In this document: positions 34,592 to 45,215 of the stretch, piece by piece
Numbering within the stretch: the stretch's first letter is position 1
Layout: each line of letters opens with the position of its first letter
Source: Ursus arctos
Taxonomy: Eukaryota > Chordata > Mammalia > Carnivora > Ursidae
Length of the DNA stretch: 64,000 nucleotides
Assembly (NCBI RefSeq): GCF_023065955.2
Contig: NW_026622997.1
Location: forward strand, 6,992,001 to 7,056,000
Direction: 5' to 3'
Notes under the pieces: generated by a model
Database searches by the model: none
Told to the model about the DNA's origin: nothing
Seen by the model: the letters and a program-made list of their open reading frames with translations, nothing else
Translations under genes and position numbers: made by a program

Positions 34592-37202
34592 CCACTGCTG
34601 GCCAACAGAAATGTATTTTGAGCCATATGTTTAATTTTAAATTTTTTAGTAGCCAAATTTTCAAAAGTTAAAAAGAAATAGGCAAAAGTTATTTTTTAAT
34701 AAATGTATTTAACTGAATATATCCAAAATGTTATATCAATATGTTAATAAAAATTATTAATGATGTTACACATTCTTTTTTGTATTTAAGTCTTCAAAAT
34801 CTGTTATTTTACACTTACAACACATCGCAATTTAGACCTAAATTTTCTTCAGCAGCACTTGATCTGTATTTAGATTTCATAAAAATGATAATCGAGAAAG
34901 GAGATTCACATATCAAGGTTGTATCAAATATACCTAAAAGTCTTCCAAAAACTGAATGCCAAAAAAAAAAAAAAAATCATTTCTCTTTAATATTCATTAT
35001 ATACATGTGGGCACCTGGATGGCTCAGTCAGTTGAGCGTCTGACTCTTGATTTCAGCTCAAGTCATGATCTCTTGGGGTCCTGGGATCAAGCACCACATC
35101 CGGCTCCTCGCTCAGTGGGAAGTCTGCTTGCGGATACTCTCTCCCTCTCCCTCTTCCTCTGCCCCTCCCCCTGCTCACATTCTCTTTCTCTCAAATAAAT
35201 AAATAAATCTATAAAAAAATGCATAAAATATATTCATCACATACGTTGGCACTACTGGTTCACTTTAAAAAAAAACTGATTTGACTTTGGAGCAAAAGAT
35301 TATCAGGTTAAAATCTGTATCTATTCAAGTTAACTCACTCTTATGTCAAGTATTAACAGTGAATCCAAATAAGTATTTGCATACACGGAAAGCAACTCTA
35401 CTAGTGTTCTTCAAATTTTCTTTCTAGATTTTATAGCCAGTTTATGTAATGCTATTAATAATTAAAATCTTCTACATATTGATTCATGTTAAAAAATGTA
35501 TAAAGTCATATTATTGATTTATACTATAAAAAATAAATTTTAATATGAATTCTCACACCTCTCTACCTAGGTCACAAATAAACTTTTCCTTTCCTTAGAG
35601 CTTCAAATTTAGCTCATTTATAAGCAGTGTGATAAGACTGAGAAAACATAAATCACACTGCCATGTTTTCTTTATAATTACTGAATATTTGGCAAGCATC
35701 CCATTTGTTTCAAGAAAAGGAAAAAAAATCTTATATTGGGGTAAATATTACAGAAATCTTTGCAAAACTGTAAAACCATGATTCCACCATGAGTGCTGGC
35801 AAAAAGCACAAGATCACTGCCTTCACTGTCCTCTATTTCCTTCAACTATTCTATAAACTGGCAATGACTCATATATTTGAATGTATAGACTGAAAAATTT
35901 TAACTATGGTATGACACCTTTTAAGTCTGCTTCAAAATATAGGGGAATGAAGCAATAAAAGAAACATCAGTCTTTTATTTTAAAATTCTAATAAATGTAA
36001 ATATTTCACCTACCATGACTGGAATCATATGTATTGTGAAAGAAATTAAAATACTTTCATATCCACCTGAAATTCTTCTTTGACATACAGAACATTCAAA
36101 ATTATGTATGTTACAAATTTGGTATTTCTCACCACAAATTTACATCATTTCTTTGTAAATTTTTAACTCCTTTGGAAAAAAGGATATCCACAGTAGTAAC
36201 TAGGCAGTAACTCATATATCATACAACTTGTCTAAAGATAAAGAAAAGCACTTGAAATTTTTCAAATTTCAAATCAATTCATCTTTCATGCTGTTAGACT
36301 GACCTTGTATTCTACAGGCAACTGATGATTTAATTAAATATCATTAAAGTTTTATATATATTTTTTGTCTTTTCTCATAATTTTCTAACAAAACATCAGT
36401 AACAAATTATTTATTTTGCTATCTCTCCACCTAAAATTGGTTTCCTCTTTTGTAAATTAACCCAAGCCATTTTATAAGCATCCAAAGTGACAAGTTCACA
36501 GCCTATTAAAATTTTTAAATGTATTGGATATTTAATTCAGATTTCCGGCAACATTAATTCTTTTTTGATCTTTGAAGGAAACTTCAAATTTTCTATGGAT
36601 TTATTTTAAATATCTCTTTATATTACCCACTTAATTTTCTTTAAATTTTTTTACATAACAGTTTTTCTGTTTTGCTCCAGCGGAGCATATTACAAATTAA
36701 TCATGGAATTTCCAGTCTCTTTATGTCTTCATTGCTCTGATCATAGTACTAGTTTCTGTGTCCGCATTCAATTCTGTGGCAGTAATGTGTCTTTGTTTTA
36801 AATTCTAAAATTGGCCTATACTTATTTTAACTGGAAAAAAATTATATTTTAGTTAAAAATTATAAACATTTCAATTTAATTACCAATGACAAGGTACACG
36901 TATCCCTGTAAGTCCTGCTGGCTGCATAAAATACTCCAATAAATGCACTACTATGTCAGATAGGACACAGAAAAAAAATCATTCTGAGTGAATAATTAGT
37001 TGACATCAACAAAATCGGTGGTGTGTTTAAGTGAGAAATACACCAGTTAAACTGAAATGTAATCCTACCAAGAGAGTTGTGTTTAATAGAAATATGTTTT
37101 ATATTGCTTCCATTTTAAAAATTCATTTCCTCAGTCCTGTTATCCACACCTTAATTGTTCAATAGCCACAGATGGCTTATGGCTACAATTCTGGACAGTA
37201 TT
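34592..37202 (+). mobile_element. Candidate fossil hAT-type DNA transposon, ~2.6 kb
   Basis: The 5' end (CTGCTGGCCAACAGAAATG, then GAGCCATATGTTTAATTTTA) and the 3' end (AATAGCCACAGATGGC, CTGGACAGTATT) look like the two ends of one old mammalian element whose inverted ends read roughly CTGTCCA. The flanks carry 8-bp near repeats, GTGTTAGG at 34584-34591 and GTGATAGG at 37203-37210, the length expected for hAT. The interior is AT-rich with no intact transposase, and a Can-SINE has inserted in it. It could instead be a short non-autonomous element with later insertions. Confidence 0.5.
35008..35228 (+). mobile_element. Can-SINE, older copy
   Basis: Head GGGCACCTGGATGGCTCAGT, GTCCTGGGATCAAGCACC, CT-rich body, AAATAAATAAATAAATC tail. 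Diverged flanking repeats TATTCATTATATAC (34991) and TATTCATCACATAC (35231) suggest an old target duplication. Confidence 0.93.
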
Positions 37203-37224
37203 GTGATAGGTTGTGTTTTCAGCA

Positions 37225-37415
37225 GTTTACATTTATTAAATTATGTAATTCCCACAACAACTCCTTAAAGTATTTACTCTAATTAACCCCCATTACAGAC
37301 AATGAAACTCAGGCAGAAGCAATTAAGTAACTTACCCAAAGTCATACAGCTATTAACCAGGGAGCCTGGGATTTAGACCCAGACAGTCTGACTCCAGAGA
37401 CTCTTGCCCACTATC
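37225..37415 (-). repeat. MIR, antisense
   Basis: TTACATTTATTAAATTATGT, TTCCCACAACAACTCC, AACTTACCCAAAGTCATACA and CAGACAGTCTGACTCCAGAG are a strong antisense MIR match. Confidence 0.88.
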
Positions 37416-37689
37416 CCACACTGTCCAAAGTTCAACAGAGGCACAGAATTTAATGAAAGATGACACAAGAGGTGCAAGGTGTTTTAAAAATACAAATCAA
37501 ACTACTTGGCAATTAGAAGGAGGGAGTCAAGACAGATAGGAAGGCATTGTGAACAGGAGAAAGACTTGAGCTTAAAGAAACATACTGACAAAAAGGAAAA
37601 GCAATTTGGTGTAAGGAGGAGTGGCTGAGAAGTGTGAGCATAAGGCTACTTGTCCTGAATGGATAAAAGATGAGCAACTGCAATAGATA

Positions 37690-38125
37690 AACAATGACTC
37701 CCAAAGGCATAGCCCTGTCCTAATCACTGCAATCTAGGAATGTTAGTTACCTTCTATCAAAAAAGTCATGGCAACTGTGATTAAGGATCTTGAGATGGGA
37801 AGATTATTTTGGATTATCTGGGTGGGCCCTAAATCCAGTCACAAGCATCCCTGTAAGAGGCAGGCACAGAAAGATTTCACACAGACAGAAGAGGAGGAGG
37901 CCCTGTGACCAGAGAAACCGACTGAATTGATGCAGCCACTAGTCAAGGGATGCCAGCAACTGCCAGAAGCTAGAAGAGCAAGGAATGGATTCTCCTCTAG
38001 AGCCTCTGGAGGGAGCACAGCCCTACCCACACCTGATTTTGGAATTCTGGCCTCCAAAACTATGAGACAATAAATCTGTTGTTTTAAGCCACCCAGTTTG
38101 CAATATGCTACAGCAACCCCTATGA
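37690..38125 (+). repeat. MLT1-type LTR (ERVL-MaLR), 5' end incomplete
   Basis: GATTAAGGATCTTGAGATGG, GGATTATCTGGGTGGGCCCT, CTGGCCTCCAAAACTATGAG and ATAAATCTGTTGTTTTAAGC are hallmarks of mammalian MaLR LTRs. No coding remnant is attached. Confidence 0.9.
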
Positions 38126-39845
38126 AGTTACTTCAGGATTTCTCAAAACCTTGAGCATGCAAATGTACTTTATGAATCAGCAAGAGGGGAACCAAGGAAG
38201 CAGTGTTTTCCAGTTTTTTCATGACAGAATCCCCACTCCCCTGAGGCTCCGGAGGGCTGGTGGTAATGGAGAGAGAACCTATTAACATCTGGCAGGCCTA
38301 GAGTTTTACTAACAAGGTCTGGGAAGTCCTGAGCCAGGACACATTCTAGAAGGCAGTGATTTAGGCAAGTAAGTATGAGCTATATTCAAACAACAATACA
38401 AAAAATTAAAGGTTTTTGAGAAACCATTTGGGGTGAGAAATCTAGCACATTATGAACCTGGGTTCCAGGTGACTTCCAAGGGGCAGAAAACATGGCTTTG
38501 GGAGATAGAACAGGTAACCAGTTGGGCTAACCAGCTCAGTTAACAACAGAGTAAGCTGTATTGCACTCTAGATGAAACCAGCACCTCTAGGAAGTGTTTC
38601 AAGTCTTATGAGGGACACCGATAAGCTAAAGCAGCTTCAGAGGGTGATAAATGAGAAATGGCATTAAAGAACAAAAGTGTTGTTCCCAGAAAACAACAGT
38701 CAAAGGAGAAGCAAAATAACAGTAACTTCAAGTAACTAAAGGACTAAAATAAAAGAGAACAAAATGAACTACAAAGCCAAAAATTAAATACCCAAGGGGA
38801 GTGGGATCAGGCTCAGCACGAAGCCCTCCATGGATGCTGGCATTAAAAAGCTCCTGGTTGATCTGGATACTCTCGTAGAGACTGGGTGGCCGGTAATCTG
38901 ACTGCTGTAGGAGGACAAAATCCACTGGGCTAGGAAGTTGGCCCACAAATAAATAAGCTTCCTCCAACACTAAGATTCTATGCCCCAAACTGGCCACAGA
39001 CCTGTTTGTCACATCCACATGTATAGCTGGAATAATAAGTGAATAAAAAAATATTGTGTTAAGCTTGGGGTGAAATTCAAAATATTTCATAACTTGTAGC
39101 ATAGGCACTAACCCACCAGAATGGTTGCCAGCTTATGTGCCCATAAGTGAGTACCCGTCAGATGAATTTTAGCTTTCATAAAACTTTGACAAGTGCCCTA
39201 GAGTTGAATATGGATTTTGAGCAGGCAGGAATACAGGGGGAAGAGGAAAAAATTAACACCACTTAAAAACTGTTTGTTTGAATTGACAATAGGTCCCTGG
39301 GCTTAGGAAACCACAAGATGGAAGGGAAAGATGACCAGGTAGGCTGGAAGCCACTCTCTATCTACTGGAAATCCGACCACAAACTCCCGGCAGCTGCACT
39401 CAGGGCCCAGCAGCAATACACTTGGCACCAGGGCCTCCAAGTGTCCTCTTGGCACCTTCCGCAAACACTGCTTCCATGCCAGGAAGTCTGGGTTTAGTTT
39501 TGGTTCCATTCTCTGTCTCTGTCTCCCTCTCCCTTCTTTTCCCTTACCCCCCTAGCATAAATGTGGGTCCCACTGGTTTCAGGCTAATAATATCCACTCA
39601 GCAACAACTGTCTAATAGGTTAACGCCCAACAATGGGCACTTGTATTTTCTTATAAGGTGGAGGTAAATTATGGCACTTGAACAAAGACCTTATTATCTA
39701 AATTTTACTGCATGTTTACTACAAGCCAGTTTCAATTTTATGTTTTCGTCTCTAGGCCCTAAGACAAAGGGGAGAGAAAGTTCATTTTCATATTTGAAGG
39801 AGTTATTTTCTAAATATATAACAATGTCAGGCTAAAAACAGGATT
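38126..39845. other. Stretch between two MLT1-type LTRs, partly open on minus strand
   Basis: Holds the unidentified minus-strand open frame described separately. The rest is not assigned. The two LTRs flanking it have the same direction, but the second has its own 5-bp target duplication, so this is probably not a proviral interior. Confidence 0.4.
38728..39108 (-). other. Unidentified open frame (126 codons), possible relic or exon
   Basis: I do not recognise this frame. It runs about 126 codons. The central part (DVTNRSVASLGHRILVLEEA; YRPPSLYESIQINQEL; NASIHGGLRAEPDPTPLG) has a protein-like composition, with two possible N-glycosylation sites (NRS, NAS), while its ends are hydrophobic and rich in Phe. 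About 27 codons in from the start, the minus strand shows a T-rich tract ending in CAG that could be a splice acceptor, so the useful part may start there. A second minus-strand frame (39303-39509, 68 codons) lies upstream in the same direction. It could be a piece of an old retroelement, a decayed retrogene or chance. No start context, RNA evidence or homologue is visible from the sequence alone. Confidence 0.3.
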
Positions 39846-40310
39846 TGTTACATGTTGAATTGTGTCCCCATAAATATTCATATTTGAAAGTCTTCAACCC
39901 CTAGTATTTCAGAATGTGACTTTATTTGGAAACAGGGTCACTGCAGATGAAATTAGTTAAGATGAGGTCATACCAGAGTAGGGTGGGCCCTAATCTGACT
40001 GGTGTTCTTCATAAAAAGGAGAATTTTAGACAGAGGTACACACAAGGAAAACATTATGTGACGATGAAGACAGAGGATAGGGGTGATGCTCACACAAGCC
40101 AAGGGATGCCAAATATACCAAGAAACCACCAAAAGCAAGGGGAGAGGCCTGGAATAGATTCTCCCTCACGGCCCTCAGAAGGAACCAACTACCTTGCTGA
40201 CACCTCAATCATAGACAGCTAACTTCCAGAACTATGAGAAAATAAATTTCTGTTGTTTAAATCATCTGACCTATGGTACTTTGTTATAACAGCCCTAGGA
40301 AACTAATACA
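39846..40310 (+). repeat. MLT1-type solitary LTR
   Basis: Full-length TG...CA element: TGTTACATGTTGAATTGTGT start, GTGACTTTATTTGGAAACAG, GGTGGGCCCTAATCTGACTG, CAGAACTATGAGAAAATAAA and an AGGAAACTAATACA end. It is flanked by 5-bp near duplications GGATT (39841-39845) and GGACT (40311-40315). The 98-codon ORF inside is not a gene. Confidence 0.95.
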
Positions 40311-40454
40311 GGACTCGAAAGTATTAAGGAGTGCACACAAAAGGTCAGACAGGCCCGGTGGTGGGGGGGGAGGTCAGAGGAAAGTTTCTGCTCTTTGTGC
40401 TTCTAGTTGACTGTCAGGAATTACCAGGTTCAAAGCCAACCCCGTCCTCCTTCC

Positions 40455-40870
40455 CAGTGCTTCGCCTGCCAGCCACACTGACCTTCCTTGGGCTCCATAA
40501 GCTGTACTTCCTGAGCGTCACAGAGACTGCTCCCTCTTCCTCAATTCCCTTGACTACCCTGTCACTCATTGTCCACCTATGTGGACTCCCATAATTCTAG
40601 ATGTCGGTTTGACCATTGTTTCTTCAGAAAATCCTTCCTGATGTGCTCCACCCTGACTGAATTAGAACCTCTACATGTTAGAAACACTCAAAGCACACAG
40701 CTCTTTCCTTCATAGCTCCTGTCGCATGACTCATTATATGTCAGTGACAATGGATTATGTGCCTTCACTACTGGACTACAGGATCCATGAGGACAGAACC
40801 ACAGCCACTTTGCTCATCATGACCTAGGACACTGATAGGTAGTTGGAACACAACACCTATTTGCTCAATA
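40455..40870 (+). repeat. LINE-2 3' end fragment
   Basis: CAGAAAATCCTTCCTGATG, ACTACAGGATCCATGAGGAC, AGGACACTGATAGGTAG and TTGCTCAATAAAG are in the order of the mammalian L2 3' end. Confidence 0.75.
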
Positions 40871-41410
40871 AAGTAAAATCCCACAGGACATGCCAATGCC
40901 CTGTCTGCAACTTACATATCAAAGTTGTCTTATCGATCAGCTTGGACTTCTTGTCTTAAAACATGAAATACACAAACAGACTCTCATCTCCCACGCTGCC
41001 AGTGGAGGAGCACTACTGACTATTTCTACAGTGTAGCATGAGCCCTCCCTCAGGGTACCTCTCAGATTCTCAGCTGCCATCCACTTCTCCCCACCACATT
41101 GGGCACTGCTTTGGTCTTCCTGCCCCCAATACTTAAGCCATCGTACACCTAGAACACCAAGGTAAAGAGGCTGTGCTACTCCCACAACTAAACTTCTCCA
41201 ATGAAACGTAAGCAGAAAGCCAATACATAACACAAAAGGGATTACCACAAAACTATCTGGTTTCAAGGTCAGAGGAGTTATGGAGGGATGTGGAAAAGGA
41301 CAGAGCCCCTCCCATACACTTTGCCTCCCATTCCTCTCTGTCACACCCTCTACCTCCAGCCAAACTTCAGGCACCTCCAGGCAACCTGAGGCTCTTCAAA
41401 ACACAGTTTA
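40871..41410. other. Intronic stretch, nothing recognised
   Basis: Covers a 145-codon minus-strand ORF (40937-41374). Its translation has no motif I recognise and biased composition, and I do not call it a gene. Confidence 0.4.
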
Positions 41411-41425
41411 GAAACCACCAGCCCA

Positions 41426-41513
41426 GTCTACGGCCATACCACCCTGAACGCGCCCGATCTCGTTTGATCTTGGAAGCTAAGCAGGGTCGGGCCTGGTTAG
41501 AACTTGGATGGGA
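41426..41513 (+). pseudogene. RNA5SP-like: 5S rRNA retropseudogene, 3'-truncated, split by a SINE
   Basis: Starts exactly at the 5S first base (GTCTACGGCCATACCACCCT) and follows mammalian 5S rRNA for 88 nt, to ACTTGGATGGGA. There are only about three differences from the vertebrate 5S sequence as I know it (Y-to-T changes in CTCGTTTGATCTTGG and an A in TTAGAACTTGG). The last ~33 nt are missing, cutting the internal pol III box C, so it should be inactive. A 15-bp direct repeat GAAACCACCAGCCCA at 41411-41425 and 41734-41748 brackets the insertion, showing it was retroposed as RNA. There is no poly(A) tail. A Can-SINE then inserted at its 3' edge. Confidence 0.95.
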
Positions 41514-41718
41514 GGGGCGCCTGGGTGGCACAGCGGTTAAGCGTCTGCCTTCGGCTCAGGGCGTGATCCCGGCGTTATGGGATCGAGTCCCACATCAGGC
41601 TCCGCTATGAGCCTGCTTCTTCCTCTCCCACTCCCCCTACTTGTGTTCCCTCTCTCGCTGGCTGTCTCTATCTCTGTCGAATAAATAAATAAAATCTTAA
41701 AAAAAAAAAAAAAAAAAA
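41514..41718 (+). mobile_element. Can-SINE (ursid type), nested in 5S pseudogene
   Basis: Full-length copy with GGGGCGCCTGGGTGGCACAG head, GGGATCGAGTCCC, AATAAATAAATAAAATCTTA and poly(A). The perfect 15-bp target duplication AGAACTTGGATGGGA is at 41499-41513 and 41719-41733; the second copy is the end of the 5S sequence. The SINE is therefore younger than the 5S insertion. Confidence 0.98.
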
Positions 41719-41899
41719 AGAACTTGGATGGGAGAAACCACCAGCCCATCTGATTAAACTTACATTTTCTAATAAAGAAGTCAAAGCTCTCAATTAACTA
41801 TCACCTCCATTCCCAAAAGCCTAACCAAATAAAAGTATATACTTTTAATGTGGGCATTTCATACCCTGGTTCCAATCTTCCTTGTCATGTGTATTTTTT

Positions 41900-41925
41900 C
41901 ACTCACTCACTCATTCATTCATTCG
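41900..41925 (+). repeat. (TCAC/TTCA)n tetranucleotide repeat
   Basis: CACTCACTCACTCATTCATTCATTC tract (about 25 bp). Confidence 0.85.
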
Positions 41926-42049
41926 TCAAGTATATGCTGATGTTCCAAAAGGAGGGTTACAGAGACAAGCCTTACCTTTCAAGACATGAAAATACAGTAG
42001 ATGAGAGAGTTGGGTCTATCAATGCATATAATAATAGTAACAGTAATAA

Positions 42050-42440
42050 AAATAACAGGCAATATTTATCATGGGGGCAGAATTGGTAGAAATATTCTGT
42101 AAGCATTAGCGTTCTGAGCAACCCTATTGGTAGGGTCGGATTATTATCCCAGTTTTAAGAATGAGAAAACTGGGGGTGCCTGGGTGGCGCAGTCGTTAAG
42201 CGTCTACCTTCGGTTCAGGGTGTGATCCTGGCATTCTGGGATCGAGCCCCACATCAGGCTCCTCTGCTGGAAGCCTGCTTCTTCCTCTCCCACTCCCCCT
42301 GCTTGTGTTTCCTCTCTCACTGGCTGTCTGTCTCTGTCAAATAAATAAATAAAAATCTTTAAAAAAAAAAAAAAAAGAATGAGGAAACTTGAGTCTTGAG
42401 GAGGTGAGGTCAGGTCCTACAGCTAGAAAGAAGCAAAGTG
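42050..42440 (-). repeat. MIR, antisense, split by a SINE
   Basis: Left part: CTGAGCAACCCTATTGGTAG, TTATTATCCCAGTTTTAAGA. Right part after the SINE: AGGAAACTTGAGTCTTGAGG and GGTCCTACAGCTAG. Together they read as one antisense MIR interrupted at 42172. Confidence 0.82.
42172..42374 (+). mobile_element. Can-SINE (ursid type) inserted in a MIR
   Basis: Head GGGGGTGCCTGGGTGGCGCA, AATAAATAAATAAAAATC, poly(A). The 15-bp target duplication with one mismatch, AAGAATGAGAAAACT (42157-42171) and AAGAATGAGGAAACT (42375-42389), comes from the MIR. Confidence 0.95.
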
Positions 42441-42649
42441 TAGATTAAAAATCAGATATTTTTGACTATGTTGAAGAGATATCTGCATCCCCATGTTCAT
42501 AGCAACATTATTTATCATAGCCATGACATGGAAACAACCTAAGTGTCATGAACAGATGAATGGATAAAAAAGTTGTGATGTACATATACAGACATATATA
42601 TAAATACTATTCAGCTGCAGAAACGTATGATTTCAGTCATCTGTGGAAT

Positions 42650-42676
42650 CGAAAGAAAGAAAGAAAGAAAGAGAAA
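42650..42676 (+). repeat. (GAAA)n microsatellite
   Basis: GAAAGAAAGAAAGAAAGAAA tract within the old L1. Confidence 0.9.
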
Positions 42677-42700
42677 AAAACTAATCAAGAAAGATGAAAG

Positions 42701-42891
42701 GGACACCTGGGTGGCTCAGTCAGTTAAGCATCTGCCTTCAGCTCAGGTCATGATCCCCGGGTCCTGGGATCAAGTTCCGCATCAGGCTCCTTGCTTATCA
42801 GGGCGTCTGCTTCTCCCTCTGCCTGCCACCCCCCCCCCCCGCTTGTGTTCTCGTTCTCTCTCTCTCTCTGACAAATAAATAAAAATTAAAA
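42701..42891 (+). mobile_element. Can-SINE nested in old L1
   Basis: Head GGACACCTGGGTGGCTCAGT, GTCCTGGGATCAAGTTCC, a C-run of about 12 near 42829-42840, CT-rich part and AAATAAATAAAAATT tail. Flanking AAGAAAGA-type repeats are ambiguous because the target is GA-rich. Confidence 0.93.
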
Positions 42892-42936
42892 AAGAAAGAG
42901 AGAGAGAGAGAGGGAGAGAGAGGAGGGAGGGGATGA
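42892..42936 (+). repeat. (GA)n purine-rich tract
   Basis: AAAGAAAGAGAGAGAGAGAG followed by GGGAGAG repeats, directly after the SINE tail. Confidence 0.88.
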
Positions 42937-43302
42937 GATTTATGGTTCCCAAAGGCAGGGGAGAGGGATGATTAGAGGAAGGTGGTCAAAAGGTAGAAAC
43001 TTCCAGTTATGAGATAAATAAGTACTAGGAATGTAATGTACAACATAATGACTACAGTTAACACTGCCACATGGTATATATAAAAGTTGTTAAGAAAGGA
43101 AATCCTAGTGCTTCTCATCACAAAGAAAAAAAAACATTTTTGTACATATATGAGATGATGTATGTTAACTAAACTTATCGCAGTAATTACTTCACAATAT
43201 AACTCAAATCATTATGTTGTACACTTTAAACTTATACAGTGCTGTATATCAATTTTATCTCAATAAAATGGGAAAAAATCAGATGTTTTATTATCTTTTA
43301 CA

Positions 43303-43782
43303 TGATGGTCAGTTAGGTGCAACCATGGGAGAGGCTCAGAAAAAGTTTATTATATTCACAAGTTCTAGAAACAAGGAGGCACAGCATACCAAGTAAAGCC
43401 ATAATGGGGAAACCTCAGGGTGGTCAGGAGTTAGAAACCAAAAGCAAGGGAAAAGACAAGGTCAGCGCCTTTATTGGGGTTTCCAAGGGAAAGGCAAGGC
43501 AGGAGGGCAGGGCAGTTTCAGTTTGGTAGTCTGAATAATTTGGCAGGCTCTAAGCTACAGGAGTGGTCCCTAGATGCCTGACACCTAGCCCTGGGATGAC
43601 TAAGGCAGAGGAATATTGTCTGTTGGGGTGTAAGGGCCCAATTGGAGGAGGTATGGCTCTGGATTGGTTAGTTTGATATCAAAGGCATGCTCCCAGCTGG
43701 GCCCTTTGCTATCTCTATTGGCTGGCCCCAGAGGAGGCAGCCCGTCCCAAACCAGAAAGACTTTTAAGATACTGAAACATCA
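43303..43782 (-). mobile_element. LTR-like element, antisense, ~480 bp
   Basis: Bounded by TGATGGTCAG and GAAACATCA (TG...CA on either strand). Read on the minus strand it carries an AATAAA signal in CCCCAATAAAGGCGC near its 3' third and a GC-rich upstream part. Flanks TTACA and TAACA could be a decayed 5-bp duplication. No internal genes. The family is not identified. Confidence 0.55.
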
Positions 43783-44259
43783 TAACATACAGAAAATTTT
43801 AAATATGAACAATTAACCAAATTATGTGACTTCAAACCTTCCAACCCCTGTGCTTGCTGCATCCCCAATGCAGCAATGGTGTGACACTAAGACCAGGGAC
43901 AAAGCATAGGCCCTAGTAAGGAACAGGATGACATACCTAGAAGGTTAGAAAAAGCTCCCCAGAGAAGGCAGTGCTTAAAGTGGGTAATAAAGCAGGAGTA
44001 GGAACTTGCAAAAGGATAAAAATGGAAGACAGGCTTTCTAATAAAAGAGACTAACCCATGAAAAGGCAAGCTGGCCAATCCAGTCAGCTAAAAGTGTCTG
44101 GCTATTGCTAGAGCCAGGGTCCTGGAAGAGCCCAGAAGAGGGAGGGTGGAGATGAGGGCAAGCACCCTGTCTGAAAGGGTCACTAGCACCAGGGCAAGAA
44201 TCTTCAATTTTCAATGAGGGGTATAAAGAAATATGAATAGATCTGCATTTTAGTTCACC
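43783..44259. other. Intronic stretch, nothing recognised
   Basis: No repeat or coding similarity recognised; a 63-codon minus-strand ORF (43887-44078) is unremarkable. Confidence 0.4.
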
Positions 44260-45215
44260 TTCTCAAAAGCTTATTAAGTACAATTATAGTCTAAGCACAC
44301 ATATAACAGAAAAGTTGAATGCCCAGAATATATGTAAGTCCTAAATATCATATTAGAAAAGACAACCCAATAAAAATACTGGCAAATGCAAGAACTGGTA
44401 TATTCGAGAAGAAACACAAATTGCCAGTAATCACATGAAAGATGCTCAGTCTTCATTAGTAATCAGGGAAATGCAAATTAAAACCACAATGAGGTAATAT
44501 TCTACACCCACTAGATTAGCCAAAGTTTAAAAATTTATCAAAATCAATTATCAGCAAAGATATGTTAGCAATATCTTTTTTGTATTTGTATACACTCCTG
44601 GTGGGAATAAAAATCAGTAAAACCCTTTACAAGACAGCAGTCAATTATATTCCAATGTTGAAGTCGCTCATACTCTAAGATGTAGGATACACCCTAGAGA
44701 GACTCCTGTTCATGACACAGAAAAAATCTTCACAGAAGCATTATTTATAAAAGTAAGAAATGGAAACAATTCATATGACCAGTAACAGGAAAACTGATAA
44801 CTGTGGTATACTTAGAAAAATGAATGTTACACAGTAGTGGGAATGAATCAAGCGTATTTATTCACCTCAAAGTTGATAAATCTTATAAACAATGTTGAAT
44901 GAAAAATATATACAATAATAGCATGGCATGCCCTTTATAAATTAAAAAACATACAAAACTAAACAATATAATACTTAGTAACTATTCATGTATGATAAAA
45001 CCCTAAAGAAAAGCTAGAGATTAGGCAAATGTCATGATCCTGGTTACCTCTGGGGCTTAACAGAAAAGAAGAGACAGGGAGCTTTCATTAGGATTTCACT
45101 ATTTTTTCAAGTTAAGTGGTAGATTCATTTCCTTACTACGCTTCATAAATTACTTTGATATTACATATTACTTTGCATAATATAAGCATTTCCTAATTAA
45201 AAATAAATAACAATA
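44260..45215 (+). mobile_element. Old L1 (L1M/L1ME-type) fragment
   Basis: GGGAAATGCAAATTAAAACC, ACTCCTGGTGGGAATAAAA, AGAAGCATTATTTATAAAAG and TGGTTACCTCTGGGG occur in the order of the L1 ORF2 end and 3' UTR. The frame is destroyed by many stops. Confidence 0.85.

Larger units (their letters stand above)
42445..43276 (+). mobile_element. Old L1 (L1M-type) 3' end, interrupted by a SINE
   Basis: CATCCCCATGTTCATAGCAA, CAGATGAATGGATAAAAAAG and ATTCAGCTGCAGAAACG represent the decayed ORF2 end. After the SINE, ATGTTGTACACTTTAAACTT and CAATTTTATCTCAATAAAAT form the L1M 3' end. It contains many stops. Confidence 0.88.

Noticed and set aside
37690..40310. A complete MaLR provirus with two LTRs
   Set aside because: The second LTR has its own 5-bp target duplication and the sequence between shows no gag-like frame in the same direction, so two separate solo LTRs are more likely.
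40937..41374. 145-codon minus-strand ORF as a possible gene
   Set aside because: No recognisable motif, no splice or promoter signals, and biased composition; length alone is not enough in a 64-kb intron.
41290..41610. 106-codon plus-strand ORF
   Set aside because: It runs through the 5S pseudogene into the SINE, a chimera of non-coding sequence.
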